This document shows positions 17,279 through 26,104 of a stretch of 58,606 bases of DNA, piece by piece. The stretch's first letter is position 1, and every line of letters starts with the position of its first letter. Origin of the DNA: Nitrospirota bacterium (GTDB lineage Bacteria; Nitrospirota; Nitrospiria; SBBL01; JAADHI01); assembly GCA_029261215.1 (NCBI GenBank), contig JAJDBT010000084.1:1-58606 (forward strand), written 5' to 3'. The notes under the pieces are model-generated. The model was not told the origin of the DNA. It saw only the letters and a list, made by a program, of their open reading frames with translations, and searched no databases. The position numbers and the translations under genes are program-made.

Positions 17279-18976
17279 CTAATCGACTCGGTCCGCCTGC
17301 AGCGCTGCGGCAATTTGAGCATAATAATCCTGCCGAAAACGATCAATCAGCGCTTCATTTTCAGCACCTTTCATACCCACACGGATCAGGGCTTCTTCAG
17401 CAAGTTTCAAGCTGGCCTCAATATTCTCAGAAACCACCACACGCGCGCCAAGCTGCCGCAAAGCACGGCACTGCTCCAAATTATGTCCCCGAGCCATGAC
17501 CGCAAGGCCCGGATGCTCCTGACGCAGAGAAACAACAACATCTTCCGTGGCCTCAAAGTCATTCAAAGTCACGATCACCAGCTGCGCCTCTCCTGCCCCG
17601 GCTGCCCTCAGCACTTCCGGCCGCTGGGCATCTCCAAAAAAAACGGGGTAGCCGTCTGAACGCGCCTCTGCCACAAGCGCCGCATCCAGATCAAGTGCGA
17701 TAAAAGGTTTCTCAGCCATTTTTAGGATTTCACCGATCCTTCGGCCAACGCTTCCAAACCCGGCAATCACGATCGGGGCAAGGGGTGTCTCTTCAGGAAG
17801 TGCGGCCTTCGAACGGCTACGGCGCTGATCGGACAATTGGTAGGCCAGTCGAGCCAACAAGGGCGTAGCAAGCATACTTAAAAGTACAATGAGTAAAAGC
17901 TGCTGAAACAATGTTTCCGGCAAAAGTCCAGATTTCCGGGCAAGGGCAAAAAGCACGAGAGCAAATTCACCACTTTGCGCAAGAATCAGTGAGACGGCCC
18001 ATCCCGCTCGTTGACTCAAAGCAAACAATCGGGTCAAAGGCCATAAAACCAGGGCATTTGTCATCATTAAGCCTGCGGTCAAAACCGTGAAGAACAAAGG
18101 GGAATCCAGAAAAAGTACGAGATTAAAAGACATCCCCATCGACATAAAAAAAAGCCCCAGCAAAAGACCGCGAAAAGGTTGAATTTCACCCAAAACCTGA
18201 TGACGATAAGAAGAATCAGCAATCAAGAGGCCCGCGACAAATGCCCCCATGGCCATAGAAAGCCCGATTTTGGCTGTAATCACTGCGGTACCCAGTACCA
18301 ATAAAACAGCAGAGGCGGTAAAGACCTCCGATGTGCCAAAGCGCGCCACCCGATGCAGGATGGGATGCAAAAAATAACGTCCCCCAATAATGACAAGTAG
18401 CAATACAAGCAGAGACTTCAGCAGCGCAAGGAGAATGCCCTGGCTGAGTTCCATATCGGGCATCGAGAATAAAGAAACCAGCGCCAAGAGCGGCACGACT
18501 GCCAGATCCTGAAATAAAAGAATAGAAAAAGAGACCCGTCCATATTCGGATTTTAACTTTTTCTGCTCGATCAGCAGTTGCAGTACAAAAGCGGTGGATG
18601 AGAGCGCCAGCGTCGGACCAATCAGGATGGCCGGACGAAGAGGAATATGAAAGAAAAAGTAGGCGATCGCGGCGAGTAATCCCCCGGTGCTCACCACTTG
18701 CAGGGTTCCCAAGCCAAAAACCAGCCGCCGCATCAACCGCAGTCGGGAAGGCTTCAGTTCGATCCCAATCACAAATAAAAAAAGGACAACCCCTAATTCT
18801 GCCAGGTGCGTGATTTTTTCGACATGATCAATAAGCCCCAAACCCGAAGGACCAACGAATACCCCCGCCACCAGAAACCCCGACACTGCCCCAAGACCAA
18901 GGGCCTTGAAAAAAGGGACGGCAATGACCGCAGCGGTCAACATCATCAAAATGTCGGTCAAATAACTCAGATCCAT
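17279..18976 (-). CDS. CPA2-type cation:proton antiporter with TrkA-N domain
   Basis: A 565-residue membrane antiporter of the KefB/KefC/YbaL group. Residues 1-380 hold about 12 membrane segments, including the ion-binding region ILLFQDLAVVPLLAL of CPA2 proteins and GAFVAGLLIADS. A cytoplasmic RCK/TrkA-N domain follows (about 398-520): IVIAGFGSVGRRIGEIL is the dinucleotide-binding loop, then ALDLDAALVAEARSDGYPVFFGDA. It exchanges K+ or Na+ for H+ under control of the nucleotide-binding domain. No KefF/KefG-like ancillary gene is adjacent. Confidence 0.88.
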   Translation of the reverse strand: MDLSYLTDILMMLTAAVIAVPFFKALGLGAVSGFLVAGVFVGPSGLGLIDHVEKITHLAELGVVLFLFVIGIELKPSRLRLMRRLVFGLGTLQVVSTGGLLAAIAYFFFHIPLRPAILIGPTLALSSTAFVLQLLIEQKKLKSEYGRVSFSILLFQDLAVVPLLALVSLFSMPDMELSQGILLALLKSLLVLLLVIIGGRYFLHPILHRVARFGTSEVFTASAVLLVLGTAVITAKIGLSMAMGAFVAGLLIADSSYRHQVLGEIQPFRGLLLGLFFMSMGMSFNLVLFLDSPLFFTVLTAGLMMTNALVLWPLTRLFALSQRAGWAVSLILAQSGEFALVLFALARKSGLLPETLFQQLLLIVLLSMLATPLLARLAYQLSDQRRSRSKAALPEETPLAPIVIAGFGSVGRRIGEILKMAEKPFIALDLDAALVAEARSDGYPVFFGDAQRPEVLRAAGAGEAQLVIVTLNDFEATEDVVVSLRQEHPGLAVMARGHNLEQCRALRQLGARVVVSENIEASLKLAEEALIRVGMKGAENEALIDRFRQDYYAQIAAALQADRVD

Positions 18977-19226
18977 TTATGATATCCGTCTGTGAGAGAA
19001 TAGAATGTAACCATTCCCGTCTCTGCTGACTTTCTTGAGACAAGAAAACGCTGTCTTTCTTCAGGGTTTGCTTACTGCATTGATAAGGTAATCGGCTTTC
19101 TTCGGCAAGTCAAACCTGATAATGAAAATTAGTTCAGATTCTTAACCCGGATAATAGCCCAAACAAAATCAAAAGGCGTGATGAGCGATGAAACCGTTTT
19201 TTAATCAATGATGATGCGTGAAGGAT

Positions 19227-20228
19227 TTAGGAATGCTTGTTGGCGGATGCCAGGCGAGCCGCACTTTTGGCTTTTTGGTCGGCCCGGATGAGCCATTTTC
19301 GGATGCGGTTGGAATCACCAAATTTGCTGAGCTTTCCCCATGAGTTCAGCAAGACCATGATCACCGGGCGGCCAGCAATTTCAGTCTGCATCACCAGGCA
19401 ATGACCGGAGTCCGCAATATACCCGGTTTTACTCAACTCAATGTCCCATTGTTTACTGCGAAGCAAGCGGTTCGTATTCATAAACTCGACCTTGTATCCT
19501 TTTCGAAGATCAGTCACAAAATCCCGTTTCAAGGTCGAAACTTTTCGAATAAAAGGGTATTGATAAGCCGCTTTGACCAAAAGCACCAGATCGGATGCGG
19601 TAGAGAGATTCCCGCTGCTCAAGCCAGACACCCCCTTAAACACCGTGTTCTTCAAGCCGATCTCCTGGGCCTTTTTATTCATCGCCCTGACAGCGGCTTT
19701 ATGCCCTCCGGGATACGTACGCCCCAGGGCCGCAGCAGCACGATTATCCGATCCCACCAGGGTAATCTTGAGCAAGTCTTCCCGTGTCACTTTTGAGCCA
19801 TAGCTGAGTCTCGAGCCAGACCCACGCAAGCGGTCACGGTCGGCTCTCGTCACTTGAATCACCGCTTTTTTCGGTAAGCCAGCGTCGAGAACCACCATCG
19901 CCGTCATTAATTTTGTAATGGAGGCAATCGGTTGCTGCGTATCGCTGTTTTTTTCAAACAGAACTTCGCCTTCGGCGATGTCGATAATAAGCGCAATTTC
20001 AGACCGCAAAAACAGTTTTTTAGGATTTAAATGCGGCAGCAGAGAATAATCAGCCTCTTCTCGAACAGGATTTTCTCTGACAGAAAGGGGCTCTGCATAG
20101 GCAGTCCCTTCAAAAACAAGCGGAACCGCAATAAAGAGAAGGATCCAATAAAGATACTGAATATTTTTTTTGGAAAATAAAATGACAGGCCCCCATGAAA
20201 ATGTCTCACATATCTTGAAACGGCTCAA
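19227..20228 (-). CDS. pbpG: D-alanyl-D-alanine endopeptidase (PBP7/PbpG-like)
   Basis: A 333-residue secreted penicillin-binding protein of family S11 without the C-terminal anchor domain of PBP5. The three active-site motifs are present: SITK at 103-106, SDN at 160-162 and KTG at 267-269. A signal helix lies at about 25-45 (ending TAYA). It trims DD-crosslinks of peptidoglycan. The only in-frame start after the upstream stop is a TTG at 20228, with no good RBS, so the N-terminus is less sure than the fold. Confidence 0.88.
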   Translation of the reverse strand: MSRFKICETFSWGPVILFSKKNIQYLYWILLFIAVPLVFEGTAYAEPLSVRENPVREEADYSLLPHLNPKKLFLRSEIALIIDIAEGEVLFEKNSDTQQPIASITKLMTAMVVLDAGLPKKAVIQVTRADRDRLRGSGSRLSYGSKVTREDLLKITLVGSDNRAAAALGRTYPGGHKAAVRAMNKKAQEIGLKNTVFKGVSGLSSGNLSTASDLVLLVKAAYQYPFIRKVSTLKRDFVTDLRKGYKVEFMNTNRLLRSKQWDIELSKTGYIADSGHCLVMQTEIAGRPVIMVLLNSWGKLSKFGDSNRIRKWLIRADQKAKSAARLASANKHS

Positions 20229-20515
20229 AGTCTATCGAACATTTTAAAGCCCGTCAATCCTAAATCAACAAAAAACCGGAGTTTTTCAAGATGAAGGGAC
20301 CAACAATAGACATATTGTATTGGGGAACACTTCGAATTGTTTTCTAAGCGAAGATAAACAAGATAAGGGGGTTTGCATGATCAGCCCTGCTTCAGACCTG
20401 AGGCTTTTAACATGTTCAGAAATACCCAGCTGACCCTGCCTGGGTTCAAGCAGGATCAGCATATTCAAGCTGACACCCTTCAGCGATACACTGAAATAGT
20501 TGATCCGACAAACCC
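20229..20515. other. Intergenic region downstream of groES
   Basis: 287 bases hold no groEL and no other credible gene. The only structure is an imperfect inverted repeat at about 20429-20460 (GCTGAcCCTGC / GCAGGaTCAGC). It has no T-run and could be a weak 3'-end hairpin for groES. Confidence 0.4.
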
Positions 20516-20830
20516 TTACGCGACAAAGCCCAAAATATCGTCTTCCCGCACGATCATTAAATCCTCGCCATCGACCTCTATTTTATTTCCGATATACTTA
20601 TCGTAAAAAACACGGTTGCCGGGTTTCACGACCGTCGCCTCATACTTTTTCTCAATGACCTTTCCTTTTTTATCTTTTTCTTCCTTCATACGTCCTGGCC
20701 CGATGGACAACACTTCACCGATTTGGGCTTTTACTTTCGCCGAATCTGGAATAAAAATGCCCCCGGCAGATTGTTTTTTTTCTTGATCGGGCCGAATCAC
20801 AGCCCAATTATGTAATGGACGAATCTTCAT
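20516..20830 (-). CDS. groES: Co-chaperonin GroES, without groEL alongside
   Basis: A 104-residue GroES: RPLHNWAVIRPDQEKKQSAGGIFIPDSAKVKAQIGEVLSIGPG contains the mobile loop with the IFIP contact for GroEL, and the end KYIGNKIEVDGEDLMIVREDDILGFVA is the standard domain. The middle (MKEEKDKKGKVIEKKYEATVV) is more charged and longer than usual. The heptamer caps GroEL during folding. The gene has a strong RBS (GGAGGA). No groEL follows, and no CIRCE-type repeat lies upstream. It may be a second, divergent copy. Confidence 0.88.
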   Translation of the reverse strand: MKIRPLHNWAVIRPDQEKKQSAGGIFIPDSAKVKAQIGEVLSIGPGRMKEEKDKKGKVIEKKYEATVVKPGNRVFYDKYIGNKIEVDGEDLMIVREDDILGFVA

Positions 20831-20996
20831 CTTTTCCTCCGTTTTTAAAATAGCGCTCTCTCAGGTCTGTTCTGCCAAACGCTTTGTAGACATTGGAGCG
20901 ATTGTGATTTTATCATGACGACAAAGCCAATACACCTTGTTTCTCCCACGCAACACTTGCCCTTTTAAAGATCCATTGGGGCTCATCATTGTGGGA

Positions 20997-21449
20997 TTAA
21001 AACATCCCGTTGGCATTTGCACGCTTTTCGGGAATGTCTTGAATCACGTCCCAATGCTCGACGATTTTTCCTTTTTCGAGCCTAAAAATATCCACAATCG
21101 CGCGGCCGCGTGCACCCGGCTCCGGAACAGCGTGAACATGCAAAATCACAAAATCACCATCTGCAAAGACACGTTTGATTTCGCTGTGCGACTGGGGCGC
21201 TTTGTCCCGCAAAAAAGCAAGAAAATGTTTCAAGCCTTCCGGGCCGTCGGCGGCCATCGGGTTGTGCTGAATATAGTGCGGCCCCATATACTTTGAAGCC
21301 GCCTCAAAATCTTTTTCATTAATCGCCTTTTCATAAAAAGCGACGACATTCTTTTTATTGATCTCTTCCTGTTGTAAATCAGTGGCATCAACCGGGATGG
21401 CATTCAACGACAACCACAGGGTGATTAAAAAAAGTGCGCGTTTTTTCAT
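20997..21449 (-). CDS. SnoaL-like / NTF2-fold secreted protein
   Basis: A 150-residue protein: signal peptide (residues 1-22, ending VDA), then a SnoaL/NTF2-like fold with the recognisable run NVVAFYEKAINEKDFEAASKYMGPHYIQHNPMAADGPEGLKHFLAFLRDKAPQSHSEIKRVFADGDFVILHVHAVPEPGARGRAIVDIFRLEKGKIVEHWDVIQDIPE. Relatives bind or isomerise small hydrophobic molecules. Its ATG overlaps the stop of the sigma-54 activator gene (ATGA), so it is the last gene of the 20997-31852 cluster. Export suggests that it meets the pump's substrates in the periplasm (inference). Confidence 0.82.
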   Translation of the reverse strand: MKKRALFLITLWLSLNAIPVDATDLQQEEINKKNVVAFYEKAINEKDFEAASKYMGPHYIQHNPMAADGPEGLKHFLAFLRDKAPQSHSEIKRVFADGDFVILHVHAVPEPGARGRAIVDIFRLEKGKIVEHWDVIQDIPEKRANANGMF

Positions 21450-23479
21450 ACAACTCCTTTTGGGTCCAATTTTTCAATTCCGAGTTTTTTCATGCGATAT
21501 TGAAGGGTCGCGCGATGTACACCCAAGCGTTTTGCGGCCCCGACCGGCCCAGAGACCACCCAGTTACATTGATTCAAAACATTCAAAATATGCGCACGTT
21601 CAACCTCATCAAGATGCTCAGGAGGACTTGAAGACGATGAGGGAGCAGGCCGGACAAGCGGGGGGTTGGCTTCAATTTCTTCTACGACCAGCTCCGGGCC
21701 TTGTGTCAAAATCACCGCGCGTTCAATCAAGTGATTCAATTCACGAATATTTCCCGGCCAGTGATAGGAACACAAGGCGTCCATCGTTCTTGGATTGACC
21801 TGCTGGATCGCCTTTCTGTGACGGGCCGCATGGCGCTCAAGAAAGTAGTGGATGAGCTGAGGAATATCCTCCTGTCGTTCACGAAGCGGCGGGATTGTAA
21901 GCGGTAAAACCTTCAATCGATAAAAAAGGTCCGCGCGAAAAGCACCCGACTTGACCGCTGCTTCCAGATTGACATTAGTCGCGGCCAAAATTCGCACATC
22001 CACCTTTATCGTTTCCATGCCGCCCAGACGTTCAAATTCCTGTGACTCAATCGCACGAAGCAGTTTGGACTGCAAGGTCAGGGGCAGTTCGCCCACTTCA
22101 TCCAGAAAAAGCGTGCCATCGTTGGCCAGTTCAAACCGGCCAATCCGCCGTGCCGTGGCGTGCGTAAATGCGCCTTTTTCATGACCGAAAAGTTCCGACT
22201 CAATCAGGTTTTCGGGAAGCGTCGCACAATTGACGCGAATGAACGCTTTGTCCCGGCGGGGAGACGCTTCGTAAAGGGTTTGAGACACAAGTTCTTTGCC
22301 TGTTCCGGTTTCCCCCATGATGAGGACTGTGGAGTCGGTCGGTGCAATCTGTGTAATCGTGCCCATCATTTTCAAAAAGGCAGGGCTTTCCCCGACCATT
22401 TTTTTTCGATGATCCGCGTCTTTCACGGCTTCGCGAAGGTAGCGGTTTTCCCTTTCGATTTGATTTTTCAGGTTTTGAATTTCAGCAAACGCCAAAATAT
22501 TGCTGATCGCCTGAGACAAGTGATGCCCAAGATATTCACAAAGCGTCATATCACGATCTGAAAAAGCATTCCGGCGGCGGCTGCCGATCAGAAAAAAACC
22601 AAAGGCTTTGTCTCTGTTGTAAAGGGGAGTCACCAGACTTGAAAGCATGCCGATAGACGCAAGGTACGGAATTTCCGGATATTCACAATGATTGTGCCCT
22701 GTCAGAAAAAGCGGCTGTGCTGTTTCGAGCGCTTTCGAAAAAGGCAAGCGGCTAAACTGCGCCAGGTCAGGTAAAAACTGATCAACGGAAATAGATTTCA
22801 GACTAAAATCCTCCGCCCGGCCTTCCATTTGAATCAGAGCGCTTCCGTCGTTGGGAATCACTTTCTGGATCACATCTTTGATGCTGGACAGCAAGGTTTC
22901 AAGGGTCACCGTCCCCACAACCGCGCGTTCATCAATCGCCATCAGGGCATCCCGTTCTTCAAGCGCCAAAACAGCCTGAAAACTTGGGGCAATCTGAAGA
23001 CCCAGTTTTTCCATAAACAAACGATCTGCTTCACTCAAACCGCCCTGTTGATGACGGCCGACAAACATCACGCCAATCGTCCTGTTTGTCTCTCTTTTGC
23101 CTTCAAGGGAAGGCAAAACCAGGGGGGCGACGATAGCGGAAGACGCCTTGTGCCACTTGCCGACAATCCGCCCCTCTGTCCACTTGGATGTCACGATATT
23201 TTCAGAAAACACCGCTTGTTGCCTTGTCGCTGCGGCGTGTTTCATTGAGCCTGAAGCGGAGAGCTGACTGATTTCATAACCGGGCGTGCCGACTTCAAGA
23301 TGTTCGGGCGAGATACAACTCAAGGTTTCCGAGCACGCGCTGTACATGTAGAGTCCCGCCACATCAAACTTGAGATAACGCCGCAACTCTCGTATTAACA
23401 CGTTTGCAAATTCCCGTGAGCCTTTGCAAACCACCAAGGCATTAAACATCTTCAGCAAAAGGGCTTCTTCTTGATTCAT
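21446..23479 (-). CDS. Sigma-54-dependent activator, FhlA-like (GAF + AAA+ + Fis HTH)
   Basis: A 677-residue enhancer-binding protein. The first half (about 1-330) holds GAF-type sensory domains with no membrane segment. The AAA+ domain has Walker A GETGTGKE (about 389-396), the sigma-54 contact loop GAFTHA (about 436-441) in place of GAFTGA, and DEVGE (about 461). A Fis-type helix-turn-helix closes the protein (VGAAKRLGVHRATLQYRMKKLGI). The AAA+ region resembles FhlA closely. The frame opens at a TTG (23557), but the ATG at 23479 is the likelier start; the extra residues look unlike a GAF domain. It should oligomerise, bind palindromic enhancers and open a sigma-54 promoter. Candidate targets are the palindromes and -24/-12 site upstream of the DoxX gene in the same cluster. 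Confidence 0.9.
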   Translation of the reverse strand: MNQEEALLLKMFNALVVCKGSREFANVLIRELRRYLKFDVAGLYMYSACSETLSCISPEHLEVGTPGYEISQLSASGSMKHAAATRQQAVFSENIVTSKWTEGRIVGKWHKASSAIVAPLVLPSLEGKRETNRTIGVMFVGRHQQGGLSEADRLFMEKLGLQIAPSFQAVLALEERDALMAIDERAVVGTVTLETLLSSIKDVIQKVIPNDGSALIQMEGRAEDFSLKSISVDQFLPDLAQFSRLPFSKALETAQPLFLTGHNHCEYPEIPYLASIGMLSSLVTPLYNRDKAFGFFLIGSRRRNAFSDRDMTLCEYLGHHLSQAISNILAFAEIQNLKNQIERENRYLREAVKDADHRKKMVGESPAFLKMMGTITQIAPTDSTVLIMGETGTGKELVSQTLYEASPRRDKAFIRVNCATLPENLIESELFGHEKGAFTHATARRIGRFELANDGTLFLDEVGELPLTLQSKLLRAIESQEFERLGGMETIKVDVRILAATNVNLEAAVKSGAFRADLFYRLKVLPLTIPPLRERQEDIPQLIHYFLERHAARHRKAIQQVNPRTMDALCSYHWPGNIRELNHLIERAVILTQGPELVVEEIEANPPLVRPAPSSSSSPPEHLDEVERAHILNVLNQCNWVVSGPVGAAKRLGVHRATLQYRMKKLGIEKLDPKGVV

Positions 23480-23545
23480 AGGCGCATCTCTCACAGGGAT
23501 GAGTCTTACAAAGAAAAAGCGTACAAACCACACATTTTCTCTTGT

Positions 23546-23575
23546 ACTATAAACCAATAAAAGAAATGGAGTAAA
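23546..23575 (-). promoter_or_regulatory. Possible sigma-70 promoter of the sigma-54 activator gene
   Basis: On the minus strand, TTTACT (23575-23570), 18 bases, TATAGT (23551-23546). It lies 67 bases before the ATG at 23479 and directly beside a strong hairpin (23583-23633). It would let the activator gene be expressed apart from the upstream pump genes. Confidence 0.45.
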
Positions 23576-23582
23576 GCCAGGA

Positions 23583-23633
23583 CTTTCCCCTGAGCCAAGC
23601 GCAAACAGCTCATACGCTTCGCTCAGGGGAAAG
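23583..23633. repeat. Strong inverted repeat between reductase and activator genes
   Basis: The 13-base arms at 23583-23595 and 23621-23633 are perfectly complementary. Past a one-base mismatch, an inner AAGCG/CGCTT stem extends the pairing to a 13-base loop. It follows the reductase gene's stop (23669) by about 35 bases, so it could end that transcript. No T-run follows on either strand. It also abuts the putative promoter of the activator gene, so an operator role is possible. Confidence 0.6.
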
Positions 23634-23668
23634 AGACAGAAAGAAATGAATTTTCAAATAAAACGTAT

Positions 23669-24556
23669 CTAACCTTTTATCGCGGGGGCCAGGATGTCCC
23701 GTGCAAACTCGGCAAAGGTTGTCGGAGTCGTGTTTTCGCCTGATCGCGCCTGCGCGGGTTTCAGCCAGCCACGGTCGATACTCTCAAGCAGCTCAATCAG
23801 CTGTTTACTATAATCTTCACCCAGCCCCATCCCGGTAAGCGCCTCAAAAGCCTGCTCCGCTGTGACTTGAATATGTTGTACTTCGCGGCCAATGACTTGT
23901 GAGATCGTCTTCGCCGCTTCGTCAAAACTGACATCTGCGGCCCCTTGTAACTCCAGAACACGTTTCCCTGTCCATGACCTGTCACAGAGCACCGCCGCCG
24001 CTGTTTCAGCGATATCCTCTGTCGCAATCATCGGGGTGCGGGCCGAACCCGACACCGGCAAATAAATGGCATTTCCTGCCTGTATGCTTCCCACAGCGGC
24101 CAGAAGATTCTCCATAAAATAGGCAGGGCGCAAACAGAACAAATCCACATCCGACTGCCCAAAAGTCCATTCCGCATCATGCAGCCCAAGGATCGGCCCT
24201 GTTTTTTCTTTAAGATGCGCGCCAAGGGAAGACAAAAGCACTACGCGTGAAACCTTGTTGCTCCCGACCGCACAGGCCGCATGCTCGGTCATGTGGTTAT
24301 AATAGGCCCGTACATTTTTAGCGGCGATATCGGGCGGAATCAGAAAAAACAAGGTATCGACCCCTTCCAGTGCACGCCGTAAATAAACCCCGTCCTTCAG
24401 ATCGCCTTCGATAACCGTCGCCCCAAACCGTTGTTCCTCTTCCAGCTTACGGGCATCCCTCGCGAGCAGGATCAGTTCCACGCCTTCCTTGCCTTGAAGC
24501 GTTTTCACCAGTTTTCTGCCGATATTTCCCGTCGGTCCTGTAATCGCTATTTTCAT
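23669..24556 (-). CDS. NmrA-type atypical SDR / NAD(P)H-binding reductase
   Basis: A 295-residue Rossmann protein: the N-terminal TGPTGNIGRKLVKTL is the GxxGxxG nucleotide loop of atypical (NmrA/YtfG-like) SDRs. ARDARKLEEEQRFGATVIEGDLKD and LFFLIPPDI follow the NmrA pattern. There is no YxxxK. Relatives include quinone reductases, azoreductases and redox-sensing proteins. A strong RBS (AAGGAGGAAA) precedes it. It lies in the minus-strand pump cluster, 87 bases after the outer-membrane channel gene, so reduction of an electrophile or quinone is plausible. Confidence 0.82.
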   Translation of the reverse strand: MKIAITGPTGNIGRKLVKTLQGKEGVELILLARDARKLEEEQRFGATVIEGDLKDGVYLRRALEGVDTLFFLIPPDIAAKNVRAYYNHMTEHAACAVGSNKVSRVVLLSSLGAHLKEKTGPILGLHDAEWTFGQSDVDLFCLRPAYFMENLLAAVGSIQAGNAIYLPVSGSARTPMIATEDIAETAAAVLCDRSWTGKRVLELQGAADVSFDEAAKTISQVIGREVQHIQVTAEQAFEALTGMGLGEDYSKQLIELLESIDRGWLKPAQARSGENTTPTTFAEFARDILAPAIKG

Positions 24557-24643
24557 ATTTTCCTCCTTGTTTATTTAAGATCAACACTTGATTCTTCAAT
24601 CATTTTAATAAGGTTAAAAAAATGAAAAGCTCAGGCCCCCTCA

Positions 24644-26104
24644 TCAGATAAAGGCATCCACCCCCCCACCCAGGGCCTTATACAGTCGGATCAAATTTGA
24701 GGTCACTTCAGCCTCACTTGCCGCCAGCTGATCCTGAAGCGATAATAAAGACCGCTGCGAGTCGAGCACGGTCTGGAAGGCGACGAGGCCCGATCGGTAA
24801 CGGTCCATAGCCAGGTTCACCGCCCGTCCCGCCGCCTCGGAGGCCTTGACCAGCGCGTCCCGCCGGAGTTGCTCCTCTCCGTAGGCGATGAGGGCGTTTT
24901 CGACCTCTTGAAGCGCGGAGAGCACGGCGGCTTCATAGGTAATCAGAGCCTGTTCCTGAAGCGCACTTTGAACGGCGATGTTTCGGCGGATCGCGCCCGC
25001 ATTAAAAATCGGCCAGTTTAAAGCCGGGCCGAGTAAAAAAGCGCGGTTATCCGATTGAAACAAACTGCCGGATGAAAAAGACTCCAGTCCAATAGAGCCA
25101 AGCAGTGTGAAACGCGGATAAAGGTCCGCCGTCGCCACACCCACCCGGGCGGTCTGTGCCGCCAGCGCACGCTCCACAGCCCGCACATCGGGCCGCCGCC
25201 TCAGCGTTTCCGCCGGAATCCCCAGCACGATCTGAATCGGCGACACCGGAATGGGTTTCGAGGCCGATAGCTCCTGGCCTAATTGACCCGGCGATTCTCC
25301 AATGAGAACCGACAATCGGTTTTTTGCCTGCGCAAGACCGCTCCGAAAAGCAGGAATTTGAGCACTCGTCTGGTGCAAGTTAAAGTCGGCCTGCTCGACA
25401 TCAAGCCCGGTGGTTAGGCCCGATTCAAAGCGGGCGCGGGCAATTTCAAGCGTCTCTGTCTGCGCGGCGCGGTTGGCCTCCGCGATGGACAGACGCGTTT
25501 GAAAAGAACGGATCTCCACATAATTCAAGGCCACTTCTGCGGTCAGGCTCACCATGACCGCGTGAAAATTTTCGATCTGTTCTTCGATACCGGCATCGGC
25601 CGCTTCCACAGACCTTCGAATGCCGCCAAACAAATCCAGCTCCCAAGCGGAATCAAAACCCACCGAAAAAAAATCGCTTTCCTTGCCCGTCCCTGTAGAT
25701 GGACTGCTTCGCCTTAACTGGACCGCGCCATTTGCGTCAAGCGTCGGAAACTGATTCGCCCGGACAATCCCCCGGCGGGCGCGGGCTTCGCGTACTCTCG
25801 CTTCGGCCTGTTTAAGATCCAGGTTTCCCCGAACCGCTCGCCCAATCAGGCCCGTAAGCAAAGGATCGTTCAAAGTGGACCACCATTGGGCCAGGGCTTG
25901 CGGATCGCCCCCGCCTTCGGAACTTTCATCCACGCCTGCAATCCATTGCGCAGGCTTTGAGGTTTCCGGCTGAACATAGTCCGGTCCGACCGTCATACAA
26001 GCAGAGAGGGAGAATACGACGCAAAGGCCAAACATCCATTTTACGCCAAGCCGTCCGACTCGAAGCACGCTTTCCCTTGATTTCTCTTTTATGCTTTGTC
26101 TCAT
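24644..26104 (-). CDS. Outer-membrane efflux channel (OprM/NodT family)
   Basis: A 486-residue TolC-like lipoprotein: the lipobox is in [15 protein letters not shown], the classic NodT-family start. Two repeats of the alpha-barrel domain follow: [31 protein letters not shown] in the first and [38 protein letters not shown] in the second. It forms the trimeric exit duct of the pump. Its ATG overlaps the stop of the RND gene (ATGA at 26101-26104). Confidence 0.92.
   Translation of the reverse strand: MRQSIKEKSRESVLRVGRLGVKWMFGLCVVFSLSACMTVGPDYVQPETSKPAQWIAGVDESSEGGGDPQALAQWWSTLNDPLLTGLIGRAVRGNLDLKQAEARVREARARRGIVRANQFPTLDANGAVQLRRSSPSTGTGKESDFFSVGFDSAWELDLFGGIRRSVEAADAGIEEQIENFHAVMVSLTAEVALNYVEIRSFQTRLSIAEANRAAQTETLEIARARFESGLTTGLDVEQADFNLHQTSAQIPAFRSGLAQAKNRLSVLIGESPGQLGQELSASKPIPVSPIQIVLGIPAETLRRRPDVRAVERALAAQTARVGVATADLYPRFTLLGSIGLESFSSGSLFQSDNRAFLLGPALNWPIFNAGAIRRNIAVQSALQEQALITYEAAVLSALQEVENALIAYGEEQLRRDALVKASEAAGRAVNLAMDRYRSGLVAFQTVLDSQRSLLSLQDQLAASEAEVTSNLIRLYKALGGGVDAFI

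Noticed and set aside
20831-20936. CIRCE/HrcA operator or sigma-32 promoter before groES
   Set aside because: No TTAGCACTC-N9-GAGTGCTAA repeat and no CTTGAA/CCCCAT pair was found.
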